Below are positions 14,297 through 25,789 of a stretch of DNA of 64,000 nucleotides, in pieces; position 1 is the stretch's first letter; each line of letters opens with the position of its first letter. The translations under genes were made by a program, and so were the position numbers. The notes below the pieces were generated by a model, which made no database searches, had not been told where the DNA came from, and saw only the letters and a list, made by a program, of their open reading frames with translations. This stretch comes from Kwoniella bestiolae CBS 10118 (lineage: Eukaryota; Basidiomycota; Tremellomycetes; Tremellales; Cryptococcaceae), in NCBI RefSeq assembly GCF_000512585.2, contig NC_089242.1, positions 1,798,001 through 1,862,000 of the forward strand. The letters are read 5' to 3'.

Positions 14297-15625
14297 ATGT
14301 CATCAATGGTACACGCTCACGGACCACCAGAATGGCAGAATACCATCAAGGAGAGGTTGATGGCCAAGCAGGTGGAGAATGAGCTATACAAGGATATGGT
14401 GGATCAGTGTGGGTTGTACGGTGTACGATCTCAGAATGCTGCTATAGTGCTGACATGTCGGAAACAGACCGTAGACTGGCAAGAACGACTAGAGAATTGA
14501 AAGTGAGGAATAGGGCTTTGGCGAAATCAGGCGGAGGACCATCCTCAGCAGAGGGGTGAGTGGCTTTCAAGCATTGTCACAACATAAAGCAATCAGCACA
14601 TTGTAGTCCCTTCTCTACATCTCGCAGAAGTTTATGACAATATTGCCAATCATGTATCTCACCCTCTAAATACCTTTACTTACTAATATGTCACCTCTTC
14701 GTACAGCTCGTCAGCCCTCCTCACCCACCTAGACGCCCAACTGACCTCCCTCCGATCCGAACTATCCACCCTCTATCGTACCCAAGCAGCATCGCAGAAC
14801 AAGCAACTCTCCATGGCCGATGCCCTACGAGACAGGGATGAAGAGGTAAAGGGACTTCGAGATGAGTTGAGGGAGTTGAGAGATCAGAGGGATAATGCGT
14901 ATAGGAAAGATAGGGATTGGGAGGAGAGGTGGAGAGTCAGGAATAAGGATATGGAGGTGAGTCGATGAATCACGAGCGGAGCGAGGTGATTTGCACCATG
15001 TTCACGGAAGGAGGCTAATATGTGTATGCTGTATTTCCTATCTTGCTGCTCCAACTATCAACGATAACTTCTTACCTTCCCTCCTGCATCCTAATTCTCA
15101 AACCCACAGGGCCTAAACGACGAGCTCCTCTCTCTAAACCTCGAGCTCTCCTCCCTTTCTCAGCAGAACAAACTGCTCAAAACAGATAACGCCAACCTCC
15201 TCCAACGATGGATAGACAAGATGAACCTCACAGCAGACGAGATGAACATCGAGTTTGAGAAGGAAAAGGATAAACATGAGGCTGACAAGAATCAGCGAGA
15301 AGAGGAAGAGGACGGGGCTATTAGTATTTCCATTTCTAGTTCCATGGATGGTTTGGATATTCAAGATCAAGACAAGAACAAAGACAAAGCGAAGGGCAAG
15401 GCACCTGTGAAATCTACCATATCAGCTTCGACGACTTCTGTCAAGCCTTCTGGTTCTCAGAATGTCAAGTCCCCTGGACTGGGTAAACCGAAATCTACTA
15501 CTTCCCTCCGCACAAAGGCTGCGGGTACGACCACACCGACGGCTCCTGTTTCGAACAGGAATAGAAATGTTTCAAGTGCATCTACCATCCTCAACAAGGA
15601 GAAGGACAAGAAGGATTTTCAATAA
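14297..15625 (+). CDS. ATG16: Autophagy protein Atg16 (coiled coil)
   Basis: Four exons (14297-14408, 14468-14555, 14707-14956, 15110-15625) give 321 residues. The N-terminus has PEWQNTIKERLMAKQ, the Atg5-binding helix of Atg16. A long coiled coil follows (about residues 70-200) with heptads such as RDEEVKGLRDELRELRDQRD and ending in TDNANLLQRWIDKMN, the conserved end of the Atg16 coil. Atg16 dimerises and docks Atg12-Atg5 at the phagophore so that it can act as E3 for Atg8 lipidation. The last 120 residues are Lys/Ser/Thr-rich and low complexity. There is no WD40 domain, as in other fungi. An open frame directly after the stop (15625-15843) may be a further coding part; see findings. Confidence 0.85.
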
Positions 15626-16318
15626 TGCGGGAAGACGGGGATAGCATGAGTATGTCTTCCCGCTTGGAGACTGACAGGGAGGAGAGTAAGGGGGAGGTTG
15701 AAGGATGGGAAGTGTTGGATTCCGAGCAACACGCAGAGGATGAGCACCAGCAGGATACTCGGGAGAAGATGGGATCACCGCATGTGTCTGATGAAGATGA
15801 GGATGAGGAGGAGGGATGGAAAGAGGCCAGGATGAATGTGTAGATCGAGTGGTATAATGTAATTGTGTTATACGGATTATCCAGATACCCATGTACCCTA
15901 ATTGTGTGTGTATATGTACCTATCCAAGCCTACCTACAGAGCTATAGAGCTATATGAAAAGTCCAAACCGGCCTTGATAGACTGAAGTTCCGGTCCACGA
16001 AGAAAAGGCGAACTTCTTTCCGAAACCCTAAGAGTCTAGAGTTGAAAGCTTGGTACTGCTTAGAGAAATTTCCTTTGGGCGAGAGAAATGCTGCTCAAGC
16101 ACACATGATGGGTGTACGGACATATGCATGAATGAGTCGTTGATTTCTTACATAGATCATACAAATGATATTCTCGCTGAACAGCAACGAATATAACAAA
16201 TCATAAAAATGGCTTCTAAATTATCGTACGCAGATGGGCATTCTCCGCGTGATTCCTCTTCGCCCAATCGTTTGGACGTGATATCGTCTTGCTCCAGATG
16301 ATCCATAGTGAGGAAGCT
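15626..16318. other. Convergent intergenic region ATG16/PCH2 with a 72-codon open frame
   Basis: Bases 15625-15843 are open on the plus strand, starting MREDGDSMSMSS and rich in Asp/Glu, in a different frame from ATG16. The rest (15844-16318) is AT-rich 3' sequence with no gene. Confidence 0.4.
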
Positions 16319-18791
16319 CTACTCGTCCCTTATATCCTTCCCCCCTTCCATAGCAACCATCGACCCAACCTGACTCCTATCTACGCTCTTCGTCCTGGAA
16401 TGGGAGTGTCCATTGGAATGATAATTCTTCACAACTCCATTCCCATTAGAAGTCTCATTAGCGATTACCAAAGATGTCTTAACAGGCGGTTGGAATTGCT
16501 GTTGAACAATATCCAGCATGGCTTTGATCCAATCGTTCAACGTTCTCTTCCTATTACCACTTAACTTGGTGGTATGTGCCAAGACAGGTAATTTACGGAG
16601 TGTTCGTCCGGATATTTGGAGTTCCTAACGACACGTTGAGGAGATTATCAGCTGAGATCCTGATCATCACAATTCGGCATGTAGCCTGTCATTCCGCTGG
16701 TTAATCCTCTTCCTTGATGAGACCTCTCCCATATCACAGACGCTTGGGATCACGACAATAAGATCTCCAAACGTTTTCACTCACATGACATTTCTTCGCC
16801 AGCGCTGCCAATCCACCACTATACCTCGAGATCTTATTAGTCTGCCCCTCCCAGAAACCAGTTAAAACCGACGCTCTCTGATACTCCAATAGCTTCCGCT
16901 CTTTTATCATCTTCTTTCGCATCATCTCCTCGATACATCCTTTGAGGATCGAATACACAGCTTCGGGAGGAGGGAGAGGAACAAGTTCCGACAAGTCGAC
17001 ACGAGATAGGAAGGCTTCGTCTATCCAAAAGAAGATCGGGGATTTAGTTTTCGTGTATGTTGTTGGATCATTCCACTTGGCAAGAGACGTACCTATCGCA
17101 TCTATCAGATTGGAGGTGGTCATGACTAATACGTTTTTCCTCACTCTCAGTCGGTCCAATTGGGTGAGTAAAGCATTGACCACCTAAATACACATCAGCG
17201 TCACTGCCGGGGGTGGTTCATGAATAATGACGTAAAGGGGACTTACTCTCATTGAATCGGAGGGTTCATTCCCCGTCATAGCTGCAGCTCTAGCGGCAGT
17301 AAGAGATTCCACCTCATCTATACCCACGAAAATTGCAGGTCAGCTAAGGCAAAGGTCGCTTCGTCACGAAGCAAACAACTAACCAATCATGACCACCACA
17401 AACTGCCCATCATCCTCAACCTCCTTCGTGATCGTATCAAATAACTTCTGAACCAGTTTACCAGACTCTGAAAACCATTTACTGAACAGTGAATGCGAAT
17501 TTATTTCGATCAATTTGGCTCGAGGATAGCTATATCACAGAGCTCTATGATCAGCTTACGAGACTAGATATGCGCCATCATCCCACTGACCTTTCTCTCA
17601 TTCTCACAGCTATCTTCTGCGCTAGTGCACGACATAGCGATGTTTTGCCTGTACCCGGTGGGCCATGTAAGAGGATCACCCTTTCATACAAAGACGTCAG
17701 CTTATTTGATCCGCAGGTCGAAGGGGAAGCTAACTGACCTGTTCCACGCTATTATGTTTGAATCGACCAGACATTCTGAGAAGAATGTCGTTGAATAGCA
17801 GAAGTTCAGTAGTCGAGATTTCAGGTTATCGGCATAGATCAATCTGCCGTGTTGACATTAGTATCCGCATGCTTCCTATTTCGTAAGATGTAACGAAGCG
17901 GAGCCACTCACGTCTGCCATAGCCCGTCTAGTTCGATTGAAGGTAATGTCCTCATCGATCCGGCAGTCACAGTATCTTCGTCGTCGTAGTCTGTTACACT
18001 CGATCTCGTCAGCCAATCGAGTTCACTTTGATTCCATACTCAAAAACTAATGATCAGACTGTTATATTACATACCTTCCAGTTCATTATTGAAATCCTCT
18101 ATAAACTCATGTCTCTGGGGTCTATACACATATATCTGAAAATTCGCCTGCTTTGGATTTATCGATCGGACCGCTATGAAAGATCCCACTGTATTAGCTC
18201 GGATGATGATCGAATTCGAAGAAAACATAAGACGAATCGACTTGCCTGCTTCCTCCACCCATATCTGTTGTACATGCGCCAATAAATCCGGATCTATCTC
18301 CCAGCCGTTGAGGTATTCTCCCAGGTTGAGGACCGCAACGTATTCGATTATATGATCCTTGACTTTATATTCAATGTTGCTATCTTGAACTCGTGAGTCG
18401 GGATGTAATCGGACTTCCACTATGAAAAAAAATAATCTTTGGTCAGAAGACAGTGATCCTTTCTCCCCTCTTGAGTAATCACAAGGTTGAGAACGAATGA
18501 CGTACCATGAACATCAGGATACGGCTCATCCTCCTCACTTGCTTCAGACATAGCATCTTCCTCTTCTTGATCCGTCTGTATCCTCTCTAACTCGTACTCC
18601 TCTTCATCACTGTGATGACCGTTCATCTCATGTGCCATAGTCGAGGAAGAGGCGATAGATTGCATTGAATTAGAGGTAGCGAACCCGTTGAAACGGTTGG
18701 AAGGTGTTTTCACTGGGCTCGTAGAGCTCTTTCTTGGACTCCTTCTGATAGAAGAAGGTCCGGGGGGTGTGGGAGCTTCTAAGATGGGCAT
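16319..18791 (-). CDS. PCH2: Pachytene checkpoint AAA+ ATPase Pch2/TRIP13
   Basis: About ten exons give some 584 residues. Pch2/TRIP13 is a hexameric AAA+ remodeller of HORMA-domain proteins (Hop1, Mad2) in meiosis and the spindle checkpoint. The segment [25 protein letters not shown] holds Walker A and its family flank. [14 protein letters not shown] is Walker B (DE). VLVMTTSNL is sensor 1, followed by [12 protein letters not shown] in place of the family's KIDVAFVDRAD. The C-terminal [14 protein letters not shown] segment is the family's sensor-2 region. The N-terminal 95 residues are Ser/Pro- then Glu/Asp-rich and variable. Start 18791 gives [10 protein letters not shown]; an in-frame ATG at 18872 is also possible. 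The gene is divergent from tubulin cofactor D. Confidence 0.92.
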
Positions 18792-19159
18792 GTTTGGTGT
18801 GTATTCGATGTGTGATAACACGTATTTGTGTGATAGATGAAAGAGAAGGAAGGGAAGTAGGTCGACTCTCAAACTGGTTGATGGTTGATGGTTGATGGTT
18901 GATTCGAACGCGTCGATTGATTTTCTTTGATTTTGGTCGTGTATAGGAGCAGTTGAACGGAATCAAATGAAAATCAATGTTCTTCGTCTTTCCGTCGGAA
19001 ATCTCACATACAAAGTCGCGCACGTCCACTCTATTCTTACGAGTAGTCTTAACATGTTTATTTCGTGTAAAGTCAATTTTATCCATGTCTCGATTCTCGA
19101 TCATACAAAGTCCCACTGCTCATAACCGTATGGTGGTCAAGCCCAGGTAGTCTTCAAAA
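18792..19159. promoter_or_regulatory. Divergent promoter of PCH2 and CIN1
   Basis: 368 bases between two divergent starts. It contains a 7-bp tandem repeat at 18876-18903. No coding sequence is apparent, apart from the possible upstream start of PCH2 at 18872. Confidence 0.5.
18876..18903. repeat. Tandem repeat, GGTTGAT x4
   Basis: Four exact copies of the 7-mer GGTTGAT lie head to tail within the PCH2/CIN1 promoter, 85-113 bases upstream of the PCH2 start. Confidence 0.9.
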
Positions 19160-22100
19160 ATGACCAAGAATCTGGCATCTGGTCCCCTCGAGGACGACTC
19201 CGACCCCACATACACCCACTTCGCCCATCGAGCCGAATTTCTCGAGTTACTCGGTCGATTCTTGACAATCGATATCATTCGAGAGTCAGATGCGAGGGAT
19301 GATGAGGATGAAGAGGGATTGGTTACCTCTCTGGGAGCTATTGTGAGCTGATTAATAGGTCACTACTTCCACAAGAGACCTCCAACTCATCTGTAGTATT
19401 TCTTTAGCTGGATTACTATCTCCCTTTACCTGGACTGCTGGACCCCTCTTTGGATGAGATTGTTCCCCCTCTCATGGACCTTCCGGGCAAGAACCTGAAC
19501 ATCTTAGCTCAAGATGGCGCAGCAAGCTCAAGCAAGACGATAAATTCCAAAAGATTAGCTAGACTGGGCAAACTGCTCAATTGGATAGTCAAAGTGAGAG
19601 GATGGAAAGCAGTCGGTAAGCTGTCCCGTTACTTCTATCTCTACCTGAACTTGCCAACTGATGATCCTCCAGTACCTCATTTCCCATCCTCCATACCCAA
19701 CCTACCAATGCTCGTTACCCTTCTTTCACCTCCGACATCCGCTTCAACTTCAAGTACGCCTATAACCCCACATCATCCCCTAATCTCATCAAGCGAGTCA
19801 TGGGAACTACGAGCGATATTACTCCTCTGGCTCGCTTTGCTCCTGACGGTCCCGTTCAACTTGACTGCCCTCTCTTCTTCTTCCTCAATTACTCCCCCAT
19901 CAACAATATACGGTATCGACCTTCCCTCATCCTCCATTCTATTTCAACACCCGATCTCATCACTCGCCCAACAGGTCATCTTACTTTCCATCCCTCTCCT
20001 TAGTAAACCAGGATTGGAAGGTGCATACTCGGCATTGGTACTTGCCCGTTTATACTCCCGAGAAGACACTGTACAAGGACTACCTGGATTTCTAGAATGG
20101 GCCTCAAAGGAAATTCAGGAGGGAGAGAGGGAAGGAGAAGCTCATTTCGTTTCTTCCCTTTTGGAGTTTATGGCTTTATTACCCTCTCTATTGAAGCCCA
20201 ACCATCTGCCTTCGCTGGAAGGGTTCATGGAAAATCAGCTACTACCGCATTTGAAGGGCTCAAGGACAGCTGCTGGGTCGGGATTGATACGGAAGTTGGC
20301 GATTAAGGCGAAGGGAAGGATGTGGATGGCTAAAATTGGTAAATCATCGTCAGGTAAGTTAGCCGAATACGCTATCATTGAAAATTGAGCTAATCCTCAT
20401 AATGACAATAGGTGATACAGAAGAGATGAATTTACCTGATGGTCTGGAGGAATGGCTAGACGATCTCATGGGAGGTCTATCCGATAAAGTAAGCTACTCG
20501 CCGCTTCGTCCACTTCGCTCCCTTCCTAACGCACCATCGCGATAGGATACCATTGTCCGATATTCCTCTGCAAAATACCTAGCCCGTCTGTCCTCACTTC
20601 TTCCTCCATCTTTCTCGTCCCAGATCGTAGAAGCTGTTATAGATCTTTTCTCCGGTACAGAAGAAGAACCAGTCACTCTAACATCGTTCGGAACGGTCAT
20701 CGATCCAGGTGGATCATTGACTGCAGGAGGAACGATGGGTTTTGGTGGAGTCGAGACGACCCGAGGAGAGGCAAGATGGCATGGCGTATGTCTGGCTTTA
20801 GCTGAGATGGCTAGAAGAGGACTGATCAAGGAGGAAGAGGAGATTGGAAATGCTGTGAATTGGGTAATCAAGGTCAGCTTCTGGATGCTCTATCTACTCT
20901 TAAACGACAAGTCGAAGCTGACTAGCATGTGTCTCAATAGGCATTGACATTCGATCTTCGTCGAGCATCGCATTCGATAGGAGCCAACGTCAGAGACGCA
21001 GCGGCATATCTCCTCTGGTCTTTGTCCCGAGCTTGTCCACCCAGCGTACTCAAAGCTCATGCCGAGGATATGGCAACGAGCTTGATCTGCGTGGCCTTAT
21101 TTGATAGGGAGGTAGGAGTAAGGAGAGCAGCTAGTGCCGCCTTTCAAGAAGGAGTAGGAAGATTGGTGAGCACTTTTTAACGGCCGATATCAAAGAGTGA
21201 CGCTGATAAACGTACTTTCGAAGGGGCTGTATTCTGAAGGTATCGACGTACTGGGCAAAACAGACTTCTACTCTGTCAGCGTAAGAAGAATGGCATTCAC
21301 GATTGCTGCTCCATGTGTAGCTGTGTAAGTTATATATATGTAAGAAGGATATAAACAACTTCGGCTAATATAGCTGCAATAGTCATAAGGTCTACCGAGA
21401 TAAGATGCGCGAACATCTACATCATATCACGCTGAGACATTGGGATACCAATATGAGGGTACAAGGTGCCCAGGCTTTGCAGAGTATCTTGAAACTGGGT
21501 AATGATGATGATCTCCAAGATTCGATGGGTCGAGAGGTCAGTTGTACATCAGAGAGTCCAGCTGCGATCATAAATAGCTGACCTCTCTTCGCTTTGGCAG
21601 ATCAGAGAACTTCCTTCCTTAGACGCTGTCAATGCACATGGTGCTTTGGTGGCTTTGATACGGATCGCAGAGCTATTTGAGGAGGACGACCAGCGGCGGC
21701 AATTGGTCAGTTGGTGTTTGAATGTCTAGCTTCTCTAGCTGATGGGATCGTTGCGATCAGATCTTCGGAACGCTCTCAACGATCCGACCAGCATCTTTTG
21801 TTTCTTCCCAAGCGTCCGATATCCTCTCCTCCGTCTGTTCCCTGCTCGTCGTGATTCTCGATCCAGATATCGTATCGGCATCTTCAAATCAAGCTGTACT
21901 AGACAAGTACCTGGATCTATCGATGAAGCGCCGAGAAACAGAAGTACACGAAGCTGTCGCTAGAGTTTATGGGAGACTGAGTGAGCTTAGATCGCCAGAG
22001 AAGGATATCACCAAGTCAGCTTTCCCTCTATTTTTCCACATAGCAAAGCTGACAATGGTCATAGATTGATATTGGATTTGAAGTCGTTCAGAATCGCTTC

Positions 22101-23752
22101 CAGGCAGGCTGCCTCTCTATCGCTTGGACACATCAGGTACCCCGCCTCACCTTCAGCACTCACTGATAAAGCCATCAAAGCCCTGTTGGGGCTACTGGAT
22201 AAACCTGATAAGATCGATATCGAGTCGCGGAGAGCGGCGGTAAGATCTCTGGGTAATATTGCTGTACAAAGGTTACATGGAGAGATGATACGTAGGTTCA
22301 GCTGTTCAATCAGTGTCCGGTCTAGAAGCTGACGTGTATTGTGGTCTAGCGAGTCCTTCGCAGCTCGTCTCGATATTACAAAGCTTCGTGCAAGGTATGG
22401 GAGATTATACGACAGATCAGAGAGGAGATGTGGGATCATGGGTGCGCATCCAGTCCCTCGTATCTATAGGGAACGTACTTTCCACCCTTGAGCCCAGAAC
22501 GGATCTCGTCTCTTCCGAGTTGTTCCAAGAAATGGTGGGAGGAGTGATCAAGCAAGGCCTGGAGAAACTCGAGTCGGTAAGAGGAGAAGCCGCAAGGACT
22601 TTGGCGAAGTTGAGAGAGAAGGGGTGGGAATGGGAGGGTAGGGGGGGTATGAAGTTGGAATTGAGTCAATTGGAGTAAGTGTATCCATCCTGGTCTTCGC
22701 AAACTCATTTTGTGTTACATTCTGGAGCAGAAAATTATATCGTATGGGACAGGCGAAGCTGATAGTGTAAGTTCTTGTCACAGGAACGATGGGTTCCGAT
22801 ATGCAGACCAGAAAGAATGGTTCGCCTGTTCCATGCCTATCCTGGATACTAGATTTAGGAAAAACCTATTGGCAGGTCTAGTATTGAGTATAGGAAGTCA
22901 GGTGATAACTCTTGTAAGCCTCTTCGTCATTTATGATCTTCAGGTCAAAAGGACTGAAGAGAGGAGATAGCTCATACATTCGTGAATAGTCAAATGCAGC
23001 TTTTCAACCTTTCTCGACGTATTTGACTGGGCACACAAAGCTTATACGACCTGTTCTTGAAGATCTGCTAGGCCTGCTGGAGAAGAATTATACTTCTAAC
23101 AGGATATTCATACCGACTTTACAGACTTTACATAGATTGTTTGAAAATGGTTTATTGGAAGTTTGGATTCGCGATGTCGATGAGCGCAAAAGTGGTGAAA
23201 ATGAAATGTGAGTTCAGAAAGATAAGCTACTTCGTTCAGCCGGTGAAAACGGACTAATAAGCTGATTGTGATCTGCTCTCGATCGTTCAGATGTAGTTCC
23301 ATCCTGGATATAGCATGTAAAGGGATCACGAATATCAAATCTATAGAACGGATAACGACCTCTATGCGATTGTGGGTGCTTCTTCCGTCAAATTTGAGGT
23401 ATCTCAGCTGATACCTCGATGATAGGGTTATATCATGTCTCTCGAGTGAATTGCCAGTTATCATCCGATCAAAAGCTGTAGATCAATTACACTTGTTGTT
23501 GGGCCATAAATTCCCTAGAGTAAGTTTGGCTTTCTTTCTGGCTATCTCCTTGGGCTGTGGGATATTGATATGCTGGGTGATGGATAGATACGAGCCATTT
23601 CGTCAGAGGAATTATACCTCAAACTCTCATCTTCGTATGATGAGATACCTGACGGATTGGAGGAGGTGTTGACGGAGACTGAATGGACGGGTGATGAGTT
23701 CCAGGATAAGGTTGGGGAGGTGGTTGAACTTATTAGGGGGTTGATGAAATGA
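19160..23752 (+). CDS. CIN1: Tubulin-folding cofactor D (Cin1/TBCD)
   Basis: Seventeen exons join to 1184 residues, matching the usual 1100-1200. Cofactor D captures beta-tubulin and joins cofactors C and E in alpha/beta-tubulin assembly and turnover. It is a HEAT/Armadillo solenoid. Seen here are FLTIDIIRESD, LLNWIVKVRGWKAVVPHFP (family N-terminal block), the NVRDAAAYLLWSLSR HEAT block, and the hallmark GDYTTDQRGDVGSWVRIQSL before the C-terminal domain, ending with VIIRSKAVDQLHLLLGHKFP. Exon 12 joins exon 13 through an intron of about 108 nt (22675-22783); a nearer acceptor would leave a 17-nt intron. Exon 15 to 16 uses a 54-nt GTGGGT...TAG intron. It is convergent with PTPA, only 156 bases away. 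Confidence 0.92.
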
Positions 23753-23908
23753 TTTGTTTGATGTTTGATATACTCGTGAGGTGTTCGAGGTGATATTGTA
23801 GGAGATGAAACTGCTTGATTGTATATATACCATGCATGACTTATACTCTGGCGTATGACTGGGACCAATTCATGGTGTATCGTCGATCGCATATCAAGTA
23901 CAGACACA

Positions 23909-25488
23909 TCACCTAGCCCAAGGAGCTTTCGTCCCAACATCCATCACTCTTCCACTCCCGCCCACACCTGCGGTTATACTCGTAGATCCACCATTCATCC
24001 CTCCCACTCCTCTACCCGTAACACCACCCCGTTCGACTCCCTCAGGCATCTCCTCACCATAAAGCCACCCGCCAACCCATAATCCCTGCACGACGACCTT
24101 CTTCCCAGCCACCTCAGCCATGAACATCTTCCTAAGCCCACCCTGAATCTTCACCCAATCTTTCATCTGCGATAAAGACCAGAGAAGGGGGGAATGCTCG
24201 GAGAAGGCCGCACCTGATTTGAAGAGGGTGAGGTGGTATAATGAGAGGGTGTAGAGGTCTTTTATCTCCTGCGCAGCGGTGGAGTTGGATCGGTAGGATG
24301 AGGAGGAGGCTTGGGATAGGCATTGGGTCGGGGATAGGGGGCCATCTGCACAATAATCAGAGTCAGTATAAGATCCCCTTTTTCTGACATTGGGAGACAA
24401 AGGCATGATAGCATTGGTGTCTGATATATGCGTGAAAAGTTGAGAGCAGGTGAATGATGGCTTACCTAGAAGTTGAGCTGAGCCGAACAGATATCTAAAC
24501 GACCGTCAGATTTCAGCTTTCATGCAACGATGATAGAATATCTCTCGCTGGATAGCTATGTGGATGGTCTCACTCACGGTAGGAAACAATAATCGTCTAG
24601 ACCCCACACGCCGTGAGAACCTGCTGGCTCGAGTCTGTACGTTTTCTGAAGTAATGTCATGAGGTCGAGATACCTGCCGGAGAAAGCAGGGTTAGTATCT
24701 GCCTAACGAGACGATGGTGTTATTCAGAGACGACAGCAGATCTTCTTGAGGAGAGGTGATGTTTACCTCGCGAACACTCTCAATATCAGCTCGTCTTCCT
24801 CCTCTTCCTTGTCCCCCTGTCCACCTATCCAGCCAGATATCACGCACACATACAGACCCATGACGAACGCCAGCTCATGGCCTGTCCCATAATCGATTCG
24901 TACGGGATGACCAAACGCATGAGAGTTGAGAAAAAGAGGTAAGAGCTGTGGAAGCAGTGTAGGCGGTATTGCACTTGAGGTGAACAGTGAAGGTAGTCTC
25001 TGAAATAGAAGTAGGGTTGATGAGCTTTGATATCATGGTCCGTAGCTAGTGCCAGCTCACCTCTTCGACTAACTTGATGTAACTTCTAAAAGCCAAATTC
25101 CCAAACCGCTGATTACTCTGCGGCTGGATCGGCACCTCCTCTATCCAACCAATCATCTTATCAAGCATGTCCAAGAGGGTTCGGATACCCTAAGGCCGAG
25201 TCTCATATCAGCTACAATATGTTGTGGGCTAAACGCTCTGGTTGAGCTAACCTGGCTATCTCCCTGGTATTCTCCCCTCAAGATCTCCTTCCCTTTCAGC
25301 CTCTCACAACGCCTTTTGATCCATCCCCAGAAAGCCTGAAATCCAGGCGAAGTATGCCATTGAGCCACAGCGCTGTCGGTTGTCAGACATTGTCGCGGTG
25401 GGGCGGGGTTGGCTGGTAAGTATATGGCCTGTGATCTTGAGGACTCGCCGTTCTTTTGTGTTGGATCGTAGTGAGGCTGGGTTGTCAT
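23909..25488 (-). CDS. PTPA: PP2A phosphatase activator PTPA (Rrd-type peptidyl-prolyl isomerase)
   Basis: Six exons give 386 residues. PTPA proteins activate protein phosphatase 2A catalytic subunits using ATP and have prolyl-isomerase activity. Family blocks are clear: [15 protein letters not shown] near residue 55, [61 protein letters not shown] and [16 protein letters not shown]. The last 60 residues are Gly-rich and variable. The yeast relatives are RRD1 and RRD2; I cannot tell which this matches better. It is divergent from TRM11. Confidence 0.93.
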
Positions 25489-25789
25489 TTTCCTTGTTGT
25501 TTATAATTGAGAAGGTAATGTAGAGAAGAGTAAGAAGAGGTACATGGCAAGTGGTACTGGTACTCGTCCTTTTTACCTCTGTTTTCGTCATCATCGATAA
25601 CAGTGGTATCTCATTTCACTTTCCCACGGTCGATGTTCATGGAGACCCCATTGTTGATGCTTCAGTAGAATTAAAAGTTGAAAAAGAATGAACAAAGATG
25701 TATTTCAGACTTTTGTATCGACATATCTTATACATAGACAGCATCATAAACGAGGAGAGCATTTAGACACATTGAGAACAATCTGCGAC
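25489..25789. promoter_or_regulatory. Divergent promoter of PTPA and TRM11
   Basis: 301 bases between the two starts. An in-frame ATG at 25688 would extend TRM11 by 34 residues, but family members begin at the MPQY segment, so I treat this stretch as promoter and 5' UTR. Confidence 0.5.

Noticed and set aside
22740..22783. Extra short exon in CIN1 with a 17-nt intron after it
   Set aside because: No such intron is possible. A single longer intron keeps the frame and the family sequence.
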